From positions 144,747,039 through 144,811,038 of the forward strand of contig NC_030679.2 in the NCBI RefSeq assembly GCF_000004195.4: a DNA stretch of 64,000 nt, written 5' to 3'. The number at the start of each line of letters is the position of its first letter. Within the stretch, counting starts at the first letter, position 1. This document shows, in pieces, positions 32,512-43,825 of the stretch. The position numbers and the translations under genes are program-made. This DNA comes from Xenopus tropicalis (taxonomy: Eukaryota; Chordata; Amphibia; Anura; Pipidae). Below the pieces are notes generated by a model. That model was not told the DNA's origin. It searched no databases and saw only the letters and a program-made list of their open reading frames with translations.

Positions 32512-35500
32512 TCACCTGCAGAGTATCCCTCCCTTGCCCCTCTCCTGTCACTCACCTGCAGAGTATCCCTCCCTTACCCCTCTCCTGTCACTCACCTGCA
32601 GAGTATCTCTTGCTTACCAGTATGCAATAGGGGAGGATACTCTGCAGGTGAGTGACAGGAGAGGGGCAAGGGAGGGATACTCTGCAGGTGAGTGACAGGA
32701 GAGGGGCAAGGGAGGGATACTCTGCAGGTGAGTGACAGGAGAGGGGTAAGGGAGGGATACTCTGCAGGGGAGCGGCAGGAGAGGGGTAAGGGGGGGATAC
32801 TCTGCAGGTGAGTGACAGGAGAGGGGTAAGGGAGGGATACTCTGCAGGTGAGTGACAGGAGAGGGGTAAGGGAGGGATACTCTGCAGGTGAGTGACAGGA
32901 GAGGGGTAAGGGGGGGATACTCTGCAGGTGAGTGACAGGAGAGGGGTAAGGGGGGGATACTCTGCAGGTGAGTGACAGGAGAGGGTAAGGGAGGGATACT
33001 CTGCAGGTGAGTGACAGGAGAGGGGTAAGGGAGGGATACTCTGCAGGTGAGTGACAGGAGAGGGGTAAGGGGGGGATACTCTGCAGGTGAGTGACAGGAG
33101 AGGGGTAAGGGGGGGATACTCTGCAGGTGAGTGACAGGAGAGGGGTAAGGGGGGGATACTCTGCAGGTGAGTGACAGGAGAGGGGTAAGGGAGAGATACT
33201 CTGCAGGTGAGTGACAGGAGAGGGGTAAGGGGGGGGATACTCTGCAGGTGAGTGACAGGAGAGGGGTAAGGGAGGGATACTCTGCAGGTGAGTGACAGGA
33301 GAGGGGCAAGGGGGGATACTCTGCAGGTGAGTGACAGGAGAGGGGTAAGGGAGGGATACTCTGCAGGTGAGTGACAGGAGAGGGGTAAGGGGGGGATACT
33401 CTGCAGGTGAGTGACAGGAGAGGGGTAAGGGAGAGATACTCTGCAGGTGAGTGACAGGAGAGGGGTAAGGGGGGGGATACTCTGCAGGTGAGTGACAGGA
33501 GAGGGGTAAGGGAGGGATACTCTGCAGGTGAGTGACAGGAGAGGGGTAAGGGGGGGATACTCTGCAGGTGAGTGACAGGAGAGGGGTAAGGGAGGGATAC
33601 TCTGCAGGTGAGTGACAGGAGAGGGGCAAGGGATGGATACTCTGCAGGTGAGTGACAGGAGAGGGGGTAAGGGGGGGATACTCTGCAGGTGAGTGACAGG
33701 AGAGGGGCAAGGGATGGATACTCTGCAGGTGAGTGACAGGAGAGGGGTAAGGGGGGGATACTCTGCAGGTGAGTGACAGGAGAGGGGTAAGGGAGGGATA
33801 CTCTGCAGGTGAGTGACAGGAGAGGGGTAAGGGGGGATACTCTGCAGGTGAGTGACAGGAGAGGGGTAAGGGAGGGATACTCTGCAGGTGAGTGACAGGA
33901 GAGGGGCAAGGGATGGATACTCTGCAGGTGAGTGACAGGAGAGGGGTAAGGGGGGGATACTCTGCAGGTGAGTGACAGGAGAGGGGTAAGGGAGGGATAC
34001 TCTGCAGGTGAGTGACAGGAGAGGGGTAAGGGGGGATACTCTGCAGGTGAGTGACAGGAGAGGGGTAAGGGGGGGGATACTCTGCAGGTGAGTGACAGGA
34101 GAGGGGTAAGGGAGGGATACTCTGCAGGTGAGTGACAGGAGAGGGGTAAGGGGGGGATACTCTGCAGGTGAGAGACAGGAGAGGGGTAAGGGAGGGATAC
34201 TCTGCAGGTGAGTGACAGGAGAGGGGTAAGGGGGGATACTCTGCAGGTGAGTGACAGGAGAGGGGTAAGGGAGGGATACTCTGCAGGTGAGTGACAGGAG
34301 AGGGGTAAGGGGGGATACTCTGCAGGTGAGTGACAGGAGAGGGTAAGGGGGGGATACTCTGCAGGTGAGTGACAGGAGAGGGGTAAGGGAGAGATACTCT
34401 GCAGATGAGTGACAGGAGAGGGGTAAGGGGGGGGATACTCTGCAGGTGAGTGACAGGAGAGGGGTAAGGGAGGGATACTCTGGCAGGTGAGTGACAGGAG
34501 AGGGGCAAGGGAGGGATACTCTGCAGGTGAGTGACAGGAGAGGGGTAAGGGGGGGATACTCTGCAGGTGAGTGACAGGAGAGGGGTAAGGGGGGGATACT
34601 CTGCAGGTGAGTGACAGGAGAGGGGTAAGGGGGGGGATACTCTGCAGGTGAGTGACAGGAGAGGGGTGAGGGAGGGATACTCTGCAGGTGAGTGACAGGA
34701 GAGGGGTAAGGGAGGGATACTCTGCAGGTGAGTGACAGGAGAGGGGCAAGGGAGGGATACTCTGCAGGTGAGTGACAGGAGAGGGGTAAGGGGGGGATAC
34801 TCTGCAGGTGAGTGACAGGAGAGGGGTAAGGGAGGGATACTCTGCAGGTGAGTGAGAGGAGAGGGGTAAGGGAGGGATACTCTGCAGGTGAGTGACAGGA
34901 GAGGGGTAAGGGAGGGATACTCTGCAGGTGAGTGACAGGAGAGGGGCAAGGGAGGGATACTCTGCAGGTGAGTGACAGGAGAGGGGTAAGGGGGGGATAC
35001 TCTGCAGGTGAGTGACAGGAGAGGGGTAAGGGAGGGATACTCTGCAGGTGAGTGACAGGAGAGGGGTAAGGGGGGGATACTCTGCAGGTGAGTGACAGGA
35101 GAGGGGTGAGGGAGGGATACTCTGCAGGTGAGTGACAGGAGAGGGGTAAGGGGGGGATACTCTGCAGGTGAGTGACAGGAGAGGGGTAAGGGAGGGATAC
35201 TCTGCAGGTGAGTGACAGGAGAGGGGTAAGGGAGGGATACTCTGCAGGTGAGTGACAGGAGAGGGGTAAGGGAGGGGGATACTCTGCAGGTGAGTGACAG
35301 GAGAGGGGTAAGGGAGGGGGATACTCTGCAGGTGAGTGACAGGAGAGGGGTAAGGGAGGGATACTCTGCAGGTGAGTGACAGGAGAGGGGTAAGGGAGGG
35401 GGATACTCTGCAGGTGAGTGACAGGAGAGGGGTAAGGGAGGGATACTCTGCAGGTGAGTGACAGGACGAGGGGTAAGGGAGGGGGATACTCTGCAGGTGA

Positions 35501-38500
35501 GTGACAGGAGAGGGGTACCAGGGAGGAGGGGTAGGGGGGATACTCTGCAGGTGAGTGACAGGAGAGGGGTAAGGGAGGGATACTCTGCAGGTGAGTGACA
35601 GGAGAGGGGTAAGGGAGGGGATACTCTGCAGGTGAGTGACAGGAGAGGGGTAAGGGAGGGGATACTCTGCAGGTGAGTGACAGGAGAGGGGTAAGGGAGG
35701 GGATACTCTGCAGGTGAGTGACAGGAGAGGGGTAAGGGAGGGGATACTCTGCAGGTGAGTGACAGGAGAGGGGTAAGGGAGGGGATACTCTGCAGGTGAG
35801 TGACAGGAGAGGGGTAAGGGAGGGGATACTCTGCAGGTGAGTGACAGGAGAGGGGTAAGGGGGGGATACTCTGCAGGTGAGTGACAGGAGAGGGGTAAGG
35901 GAGGGATACTCTGCAGGTGAGTGACAGGAGAGGGGTAAGGGAGGGATACTCTGCAGGTGAGTGACAGGAGAGGGGTAAGGGGGGGATACTCTGCAGGTGA
36001 GTGACAGGAGAGGGGTAAGGGAGGGATACTCTGCAGGTGAGTGACAGGAAAGGGGTAAGGGGGGGATACTCTGCAGGTGAGTGACAGGAGAGGGGTAAGG
36101 GGGGGGATACTCTGCAGGTGAGTGACAGGAGAGGGGTAAGGGGGGATACTCTGCAGGTGAGTGACAGGAGAGGGGTAAGGGGGGGATACTCTGCAGGTGA
36201 GAGACAGGAGAGGGGTAAGGGAGGGATACTCTGCAGGTGAGTGACAGGAGAGGGGTAAGGGGGGGATACTCTGCAGGTGAGTGACAGGAGAGGGGTAAGG
36301 GGGGGATACTCTGCAGGTGAGTGACAGGAGAGGGGTAAGGGGGGATACTCTGCAGGTGAGTGACAGGAGAGGGGTAAGGGAGAGATACTCTGCAGATGAG
36401 TGACAGGAGAGGGGTAAGGGGGGGGGATACTCTGCAGGTGAGTGACAGGAGAGGGGTAAGGGAGGGATACTCTGCAGGTGAGTGACAGGAGAGGGGCAAG
36501 GGAGGGATACTCTGCAGGTGAGTGACAGAGAGGGGTAAGGGGGGGATACTCTGCAGGTGAGTGACAGGAGAGGGGTAAGGGAGGGATACTCTGCAGGTGA
36601 GTGACAGGAGAGGGGTAAGGGGGGGGATACTCTGCAGGTGAGTGACAGGAGAGGGGTGAGGGAGGGGGATACTCTGCAGGTGAGTGACAGGAGAGGGGTG
36701 AGGGAGGGGGATACTCTGCAGGTTAGTGACAGGAGAGGGGTGAGGGAGGGGGATACTCTGCAGGTGAGTGACAGGAGAGGGGTAAGGGAGGGATACTCTG
36801 GCAGGTGAGTGACAGGAGAGGGGTAAGGGAGGGATACTCTGCAGGTGAGTGACAGGAGAGGGGTAAGGGAGGGATACTCTGGCAGGTGAGTGACAGGAGA
36901 GGGGTAAGGGGGGGATACTCTGCAGGTGAGTGACAGGAGAGGGGTAAGGGAGGGATACTCTGCAGGTGAGTGACAGGAGAGGGGTAAGGGAGGGATACTC
37001 TGCAGGTGAGTGACAGGAGAGGGGTAAGGGGAGGGGGATACTCTGCAGGTGAGTGACAGGAGAGGGGTAAGGGAGGGATACTCTGCAGGTGAGTGACAGG
37101 AGAGGGGTAAGGGAGGGATACTCTGCAGGTGAGTGACAGGAGAGGGGTGAGGGAGGGATACTCTGCAGGTGAGTGACAGGAGAGGGGTAAGGGAGGGGGA
37201 TACTCTGCAGGTGAGTGACAGGAGAGGGGTAAGGGAGGGATACTCTGCAGGTGAGTGACAGGAGAGGGGTAAGGGAGGGATACTCTGCAGGTGAGTGACA
37301 GGAGAGGGGTAAGGGAGGGATACTCTGCAGGTGAGTGACAGGAGAGGGGTAAGGGAGGGATACTCTGCAGGTGAGTGACAGGAGAGGGGTAAGGGAGGGA
37401 TACTCTGCAGGTGAGTGAGAGGAGAGGGGTAAGGGAGGGATACTCTGCAGGTGAGTGACAGGAGAGGGGTAAGGGAGGGATACTCTGCAGGTGAGTGAGA
37501 GGAGAGGGGTAAGGGGGGGATACTCTGCAGGTGAGTGACAGGAGAGGGGTAAGGGGGGATACTCTGCAGGTGAGTGACAGGAGAGGGGTAAGGGGGGGAT
37601 ACTCTGCAGGTGAGTGACAGGAGAGGGGCAAGGGAGGGATACTCTGCAGGTGAGTGACAGGAGAGGGGTAAGGGAGGGATACTCTGCAGGTGAGTGAGAG
37701 GAGAGGGGTAAGGGAGGGATACTCTGCAGGTGAGTGACAGGAGAGGGGTAAGGGAGGGATACTCTGCAGGTGAGTGACAGGAGAGGGGTAAGGGAGGGAT
37801 ACTCTGCAGGTGAGTGAGAGGAGAGGGGTAAGGGGGGGATACTCTGCAGGTGAGTGACAGGAGAGGGGTAAGGGGGGGATACTCTGCAGGTGAGTGACAG
37901 GAGAGGGGTAAGGGAGGGATACTCTGCAGGGGAGCGGCAGGAGAGGGGTAAGGGAGGGATACTCTGCAGGTGAGTGAGAGGAGAGGGGTAAGGGGGGGGA
38001 TACTCTGCAGGTGAGTGACAGGAGAGGGGTAAGGGAGGGATACTCTGCAGGTGAGTGACAGGAGAGGGGTAAGGGAGGGATACTCTGCAGGGGAGCGGCA
38101 GGAGAGGGGTAAGGGAGGGATACTCTGCAGGTGAGTGAGAGGAGAGGGGTAAGGGGGGGATACTCTGCAGGTGAGTGAGAGGAGAGGGGTAAGGGAGGGA
38201 TACTCTGCAGGTGAGTGAGAGGAGAGGGGTAAGGGGGGGATACTCTGCAGGTGAGTGAGAGGAGAGGGGTAAGGGGGGGATACTCTGCAGGTGAGTGACA
38301 GGAGAGGGGTAAGGGGGGGATACTCTGCAGGTGAGTGAGAGGAGAGGGGTAAGGGGGGATACTCTGCAGGTGAGTGACAGGAGAGGGGTAAGGGAGGGAT
38401 ACTCTGCAGGTGAGTGACAGGAGAGGGTTAAGGGGGGGATACTCTGCAGGTGAGTGACAGGAGAGGGGTAAGGGGGGGATACTCTGCAGGGGAGCGGCAG

Positions 38501-38630
38501 GAGAGGGGTAAGGGAGGGATACTCTGCAGGTGAGTGACAGGAGAGGGGTTAAGGGGGGGATACTCTGCAGGTGAGTGACAGGAGAGGGGTAAGGGGGGGA
38601 TACTCTGCAGGGGAGCGGCAGGAGAGGGGT
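32512..38630. repeat. 6-kb minisatellite of a second 40-bp unit, about 150 copies, upstream of rnf227
   Basis: The + strand unit is GGGATACTCTGCAG, GTGAGTGACAGGAG and AGGGGTAAGGGA. Lengths vary by a few G around 40 bp. The first 2.5 units (32512-32608) are inverted, then orientation flips across a spacer of about 20 bp containing TTACCAGTATGCAATAGG. Variants include AGTGAGAGG, GGGGAGCGGCAGG and CTCTGGCAGG. The array ends 142 bp before the rnf227 TATA box. Long - strand open frames (1303 codons) are repeat artefacts. Confidence 0.98.
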
Positions 38631-38709
38631 TAATCACATTGCGGTGACGTCAGCTTGTCGGGTTATCCCCGGATCAGTGGAAGACAGAGATTACAAATGC
38701 GCTAATTTG

Positions 38710-38732
38710 CCCCGCCCCTCTTTCCGGATTGG
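38710..38732 (+). promoter_or_regulatory. rnf227 proximal GC box and inverted CCAAT box
   Basis: CCCCGCCCC at 38710-38718 and ATTGG (inverted CCAAT) at 38728-38732 lie 41-63 bp upstream of the TATA box, a normal promoter arrangement. Confidence 0.6.
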
Positions 38733-38772
38733 CTCCCTATGATATCACAGCGGTGTGGGCGTTCCTGGCCGC

Positions 38773-38779
38773 TATATAA
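38773..38779 (+). promoter_or_regulatory. rnf227 TATA box
   Basis: TATATAA in a GC-rich setting lies 60 bp upstream of the start codon. It predicts a transcript start near 38803 and a 5' UTR of about 35 nt. Confidence 0.75.
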
Positions 38780-38838
38780 GCGGGGAGTAGGGAGCATGAT
38801 CCATTCATTCTCAGGCACAGACGGACAGAGATACAGAT

Positions 38839-40426
38839 ATGGAGCAGCCGCAGTTTCCCTCAGAGACAGCTATTGAGGAGTGCGGCATTTGTTACCTGGA
38901 CTTCGGCACAGCCAGGAAAGCCCAGTCATTGGCTGCCTGCGGCCATGTGATGTGTTCGAGCTGCCTGCAGCACCTGGTGGCCAAAGACGGCACCGTTACC
39001 TGCCCCTACTGCCGGGCGCACTCCGCGTTGCCTAGCGACGACGAAGACGGGTCATCTGTTGGGTCAGAAAAGGGGCGAAGCCCCAGGAGCTGGTTTAAGA
39101 GATTGTACAAGAAATCCAAGCGTCGTCGCCAAGGTAATTGGGACGCTCATTGTGATTGGCCGGGAGGGTAGTAATGCTTGTGAGTGACTGGCCGTTACTA
39201 AGGCAACGCTAGGGCTTGGTAACAACTGAGTATCTCTACGTCACACCTGCCCCGCCCACAGCCTTGTGGGAAACGGGAAATCTACCGACTGTTGTGATTT
39301 GTATTGTGTGTAACGATACCGTGATGCCTGCTGGGTAACTGCCATACACTGCCCCTTACTGGGTGCATTCAGGGAATATACACTTTATTACTGGGTGTGT
39401 TAATGGTGGGTAGGGGGTAAAGTACAGGGCTGTTCTGCCCCAATAAGGGGTAATTATATCTTAGTTGGGATCAAGTACAGGTACTGTTTTATTATTACAG
39501 AGAAAAGGGAATCATTTAACCATGAAATAAACCCAATAGGGCTGTTCTGCCCCAATAAGGGGTAATTATATCTTAGTTGGGATCAAGTACAGGTACTGTT
39601 TTATTATTACAGAGAAAAGGGAATCATTTAACCATGAAATAAACCCAATAGGGCTGTTCTGCCCCAATAAGGGGTAATTATATCTTAGTTGGGATCAAGT
39701 ACAGGTACTGTTTTATTATTACAGAGAAAAGGGAATCATTTAACCATGAAATAAACCCAATAGGGCTGTTCTGCCCCCAATAAGGGGTAATTATATCTTA
39801 GTTGGGATCAAGTACAGGTACTGTTTTATTATTACAGAGAAAAGGGAATCATTTAACCATTAAATAAACCCAATAGGGCTGTTCTGCCCCCAATAAGGGG
39901 TAATTATATCTTAGTTGGGATCAAGTACAGGTACTGTTTTATTATTACAGAGAAAAGGGAATCATTTAACCATGAAATAAACCCAATAGGGCTGTTCTGC
40001 CCCAATAAGGGGTAATTATATCTTAGTTGGGATCAAGTACAGGAAATCGTTTTTAAAAATGTGAATTTTTGATTAAAATGGAGTCTATGGGAGATGGCCT
40101 TTCTGTAATTCGGAACTTTCTGGATAAGGGGTCAGATACCTGTATATTCATGTTGTGGTGCATATAAATCTGTAGAATAAGGGTATTTAGCTGCTTATGT
40201 GTGGGCTTATTGTTTCCATTCATTCCTATGTAACAGCGCCCCCTAGTACCTGCAATGTTTGGGTTTAAATATCTCACTCACCCCGACCTGTTATACCCCA
40301 AACTCCCCCTCTATTGCATGTTTGTGTGGGATGATGTAATTGATCTCATTTGGCTCCTCCCCCTCAGGCAGTCTGGCGCATGATGACATCAGAGACTTGG
40401 CCATAATGAGCTCCTTCTTCATCTGA
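38839..40426 (+). CDS. rnf227: RING finger protein, RNF227-like, two exons (117 aa)
   Basis: Exon 1 (38839-39133) splices to exon 2 (40368-40426) at AAG/GTAATT and CCCTCAG, phase 1, giving 117 residues. The RING is C3HC4: Cys15-x2-Cys18, Cys34-x-His36, Cys39-x2-Cys42, Cys55-x2-Cys58. Then come an acidic stretch (SDDEDG, about 65-70) and a basic stretch (KRLYKKSKRRR, about 87-97). The tail DIRDLAIMSSFFI comes from exon 2. RING proteins of this kind are E3 ubiquitin ligases that recruit E2 enzymes; no substrate can be inferred. The start has G at -3 and +4 and lies just after the TATA box. The symbol rests on position next to kcnab3, as for human RNF227, and on small RING architecture. The human protein is longer, about 190 aa in my recollection, so orthology is probable rather than proven. 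Read-through of exon 1 would give only a 109-aa product. Confidence 0.85.
39427..40145. repeat. 112-bp tandem repeat (about 5.5 copies) within a Xenopus interspersed repeat, rnf227 intron
   Basis: Units start at 39427, 39541, 39653, 39765 and about 39878, with GGGCTGTTCTGCCCCAATAA and GGGATCAAGTACAGGTACTG. The flank GGAACTTTCTGGATAAGGGG and TCAGATACCTGTAT belongs to a common Xenopus repeat with ATAC(A/C)GGTA-like ends. One internal segment has been amplified. Confidence 0.88.
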
Positions 40427-40890
40427 GAATATTCCGGATATGGCAAAATCCACTCTTCTTCTGAGACCCGTGGAGGCGGAAGATTCCCGTTTGGGCCGCC
40501 ATCTGGATGCACTTCTGGGATGCTGGGAGATTCCTAATGATGGGAGGAGCCATGTGACAAGGCATTTATTACTTGGTGGCATCTCAGCGACAATCCAGTG
40601 GCCTTTATAGGTCCATGCAGTGCATTCTGGGACTATGGGGCATTTCCTTTCGCCGCTGGCGGTGACTGATTTATTTATACATGGCTGAGCGATACAGAAC
40701 CCTGTTACTATGGAGCCCTGTCTGTTGCTACCTGACTATGTGCACTTAATTATTATTATTTGTGATAAGTGACTGTAATAAGCTAATTATTATCATTAAG
40801 TGTTACCGACGAGCTTGGGAACGAGAGAGTGCAAGCGGATTCTATGTTCCTACACAAACACACTTGACTATTGACTTCTGTGTTGAGTGA

Positions 40891-40896
40891 AATAAA
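40891..40896 (+). terminator. rnf227 poly(A) signal
   Basis: A canonical AATAAA 465 bp after the stop codon, followed by a GT/T-rich stretch (GTTTTGTGTCTG, then TTTGTTTC). It predicts an end near 40915. Confidence 0.7.
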
Positions 40897-41215
40897 GCAG
40901 TTTTGTGTCTGTTCCTACATTTGTTTCTATTTTGGTTCTTCAATGATTTGCAACTTGAGTTGGTTTTGGGGATTTTTATTTTTTAAATGTTACAAGTCAA
41001 GTTTAGCTTCCCCTTTATGAAGGTAGCTGTGTACCACTTGGTAGTAATAACTACATTATGCCACTAATGTCCGTAGCAGTGCTTGGCAAACTCCACTTTG
41101 GTCTTTGTGTGGGGCCTCGAGCTGTTATGGTGGGGCCCGGCCATAAAGAAAATAAGGGTGAGATTTGTCCTTTTAGGTCTTCTAGAAACCCCCTAAAGGT
41201 CTCCTAGAAGGACAG

Positions 41216-41593
41216 TTAAGGTGGCCATACACGGGCCAATTCTAGTTGCCGATATCTGTTCCCTAGACTAATTCAGCAGCTTATCGGGCCGTGTATGGGC
41301 ACTACCGACGGGCCTGCCCAACCGATATCTGGCCTGAAATTGCCCAGATATTGATCGGACAAGTTAAAAAATGTAGTCGGATCAGGGACCGCATTGGCTT
41401 GTTGACGTGGTTTCCAAACCGACTGCGCCCATTGCCGCCGTTCTAATACGATTGTTTGGCCCCAGGGCCAAATGACCAAATTAGCCTGAATTTGCCCCAT
41501 ATCACCCAACCGTAGGTGGGTATATCTGGAGAAGATCCGCTCGCTTGGCGACCTCGCCATGTGGGCGGATCTTAACGTGTATGGGCACTTTTA
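41216..41593. mobile_element. TTAA-type MITE copy D
   Basis: It starts TTAAGGTGGCCATACACGG and ends CGTGTATGGGCACTTTTA. It contains CCAACCGATATCTGGCC, TTGGCCCCAGGGCCAAATG and a hairpin-forming CTCGCTTGGCGACCTCGCC block. The best-preserved single-unit copy in the window. Confidence 0.75.
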
Positions 41594-43084
41594 GACTGAG
41601 ATCTAGAGTGAACCTAAATGTTCCTGGGACAGTGGCCGGTACATTAGTGATTTCCAGTATCCCTGTTGTGAGCCCTAAACAGGCCTGGACTGGCAATCAG
41701 GGGTTGGGAGGGGGGGGACGGTTTGGGCCTCTGTGTACTTGAAATGCCAGGGCCTATTTTGAATCCCAGTCTGTACCTGGACAATATGGCCACTCCCACC
41801 ATATGTATAAATATACAGAGAATAAATGCTGAGGTCATGAAATAAGACAGACCATTATACTATAGTGGCCAAAGGAAACAATCTGGCAGCCATATGCTGT
41901 GAGGAGTGTGGTATGTGAGCTCCAGGTGTGAGGCAGCCCAGCAATGGAGCCCCAGGTAAGTGCTGGAGGGAGAAAGGGCAGCAGCCATTCTGGCCAGGAA
42001 AGTAGTTTCGGCAGCAGTTGATCTATTAGGTAACCAACAACTTTCTGGGGACAGTTTCATCTGCCTGGGGACCCAGAATGCTAAACACACAGATGGTCAG
42101 TGTATGGCCGCCCTTGCTAATGAAGGTGCTGGGGACAGAATGCCGATATCTGACAAAGCAATACAAACAATGGACACTCTGCAGGCTTTTTTAGGGGATT
42201 TTCCTCGGAGGCGGGGGACTTTCATTTTCAGTTTTCAGGACAAGCTAAGCTTTCAAGAATGATTGTGTAATTCCACTTCTGTAACGAGATATAGGCTTCT
42301 AAATGTCTTAAAAAATATTTTCCATAATATAAAGACATATGCCAGAAACATCATTATGCACAAAAATACAACTGATTTGGAAAGTCCCATGTCTCCTGAA
42401 CGTGCCAATACCAAATATATATAGTTTTATGGGGATTTCTCACTTGTATAGGTCACAAACTCCCAGCAGTACCTACCAAATTCCCAAAGCACTGCTCCAG
42501 AAAGCCCAAAAACTGCTCCAAAGACTAAATATTTCATAGTAGGTTTAAGGCCATAAACCAATACATTTTTGAGATTCCGGCGAATCCAGAATAGGTTAAC
42601 CCGTCTGTCTACTCCAAACTACTAAGTTGCAAAACCCCATATGATCTATTACTTCTGTCATTTGAGCTTCTGCAAAATCAAGACATTTACATCATTTTAT
42701 GTTGGATAAAGCTCATCCCAGAAAGCCATATATTTTCAAAAAGTTCACATTCCCCCGAATCCAAACTAGGTACACATGCCTTTCTACTCCAAAGTACCAA
42801 GCCGCAAAGCTTTCCTAATTTAGCCGATTTTGATGACATTTCCAAAAATCACCTCATAACTGTAGTATTTTATACACATAGGCGGAGGGTGACTTTTTTG
42901 TTTGGGGAGGCTAAAGATGGGCCATATATAGACTCACCTACAGCTAATGTGAGGCTTAACGGATTCGCCGCTGGTGTAAAAAATGAACCTCCCAAATACC
43001 TCTTGCCGTTCCCACTGACTTTTCAGGGATTCTGTGCAAAAGTGTGGGTGGGAGAGCTTAGGATGTAAAAGTATCCATACGTGC
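41594..43084. other. Intergenic stretch with dispersed repeat remnants
   Basis: 42600-42860 contains two related blocks (CTACTCCAAACTACTAAGTTGC and CTACTCCAAAGTACCAAGCCGC, about 180 bp apart) that also resemble 55590-55700. No gene was recognised. Confidence 0.5.
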
Positions 43085-43425
43085 ACTTTTGTCAGCTTTG
43101 GTATTTCAGCAGCTATCTGGTTGCTGGGGTCTTATTTACCCTAGCAACCAAGTAGTGGTTTAAACAAGAGATGGGAATATGAATAGTTAAGGGGCCTGCA
43201 TGGAAAAATAAGTAATAAAAAATGACAATAATAATAAAATTGTGGCCTCGCGGAGCAATAATTTTTGGCCCCCATTTGGAAGCTGGAAAGAGGTAGAAGA
43301 GAAAGGCAAATTATTCAAGAACTATAAAAAAAAAAACTTAATTAGGAAGACCAATTGCAAAGTTGCTAGGAACAGGCCATTCTATAACATACTACAAGTT
43401 AACTTAAAAGTGAACGACCCCTTTA
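43085..43425. mobile_element. T2/Kolobok-like MITE, inverse orientation
   Basis: It ends AAAGTGAACGACCCCTTTA and carries GACCAATTGCAAAGTTGC, CCATTCTATAACATACTA and ACCCTAGCAACCA. This is the reverse complement of the layout at 27559-28029. The left end is not resolved. Confidence 0.65.
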
Positions 43426-43825
43426 GATGTGTTTTCTTGCCTAGCAAGAAAGGCAGTGGGTACTGACACCCCAGGCACATTATATACAGTGAGACGCAGT
43501 CTGTATTTACAAAACGAGCACATTATATGCAGTGAGATGTAGTGGGTACTGAGGGCAGATATTCAGGCCCTGGCACTATAACACCAGCACTGATACACAA
43601 CATTGGCTCCACTGTAACTAGAAATGAACAAAACAATGACAAAAGTAAAAAAAAATAGTAAGTGCAAAAAACAACAACACATATATAAAAGAACAATGAG
43701 CTTTTTCAGGGGAAAAGTGTTAACTTACCCTCCATCTGTTAGGGTAGGTGATAGGGATATTATAGATGTCAGGTGACAAAAAACAATTTAATTTCAGCTA
43801 GTGATTCAGCCATAAGAACTGTATA

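Noticed and set aside
32588..37631. Open frames of up to 1303 codons on the - strand rich in Pro and Leu
   Set aside because: Translation of the 40-bp minisatellite in shifting registers; several registers are open at once, as expected for repeat artefacts.
38428..38637. Coding start upstream of rnf227
   Set aside because: Repeat-derived - strand frame at the array edge, opposite in strand to the RING gene.
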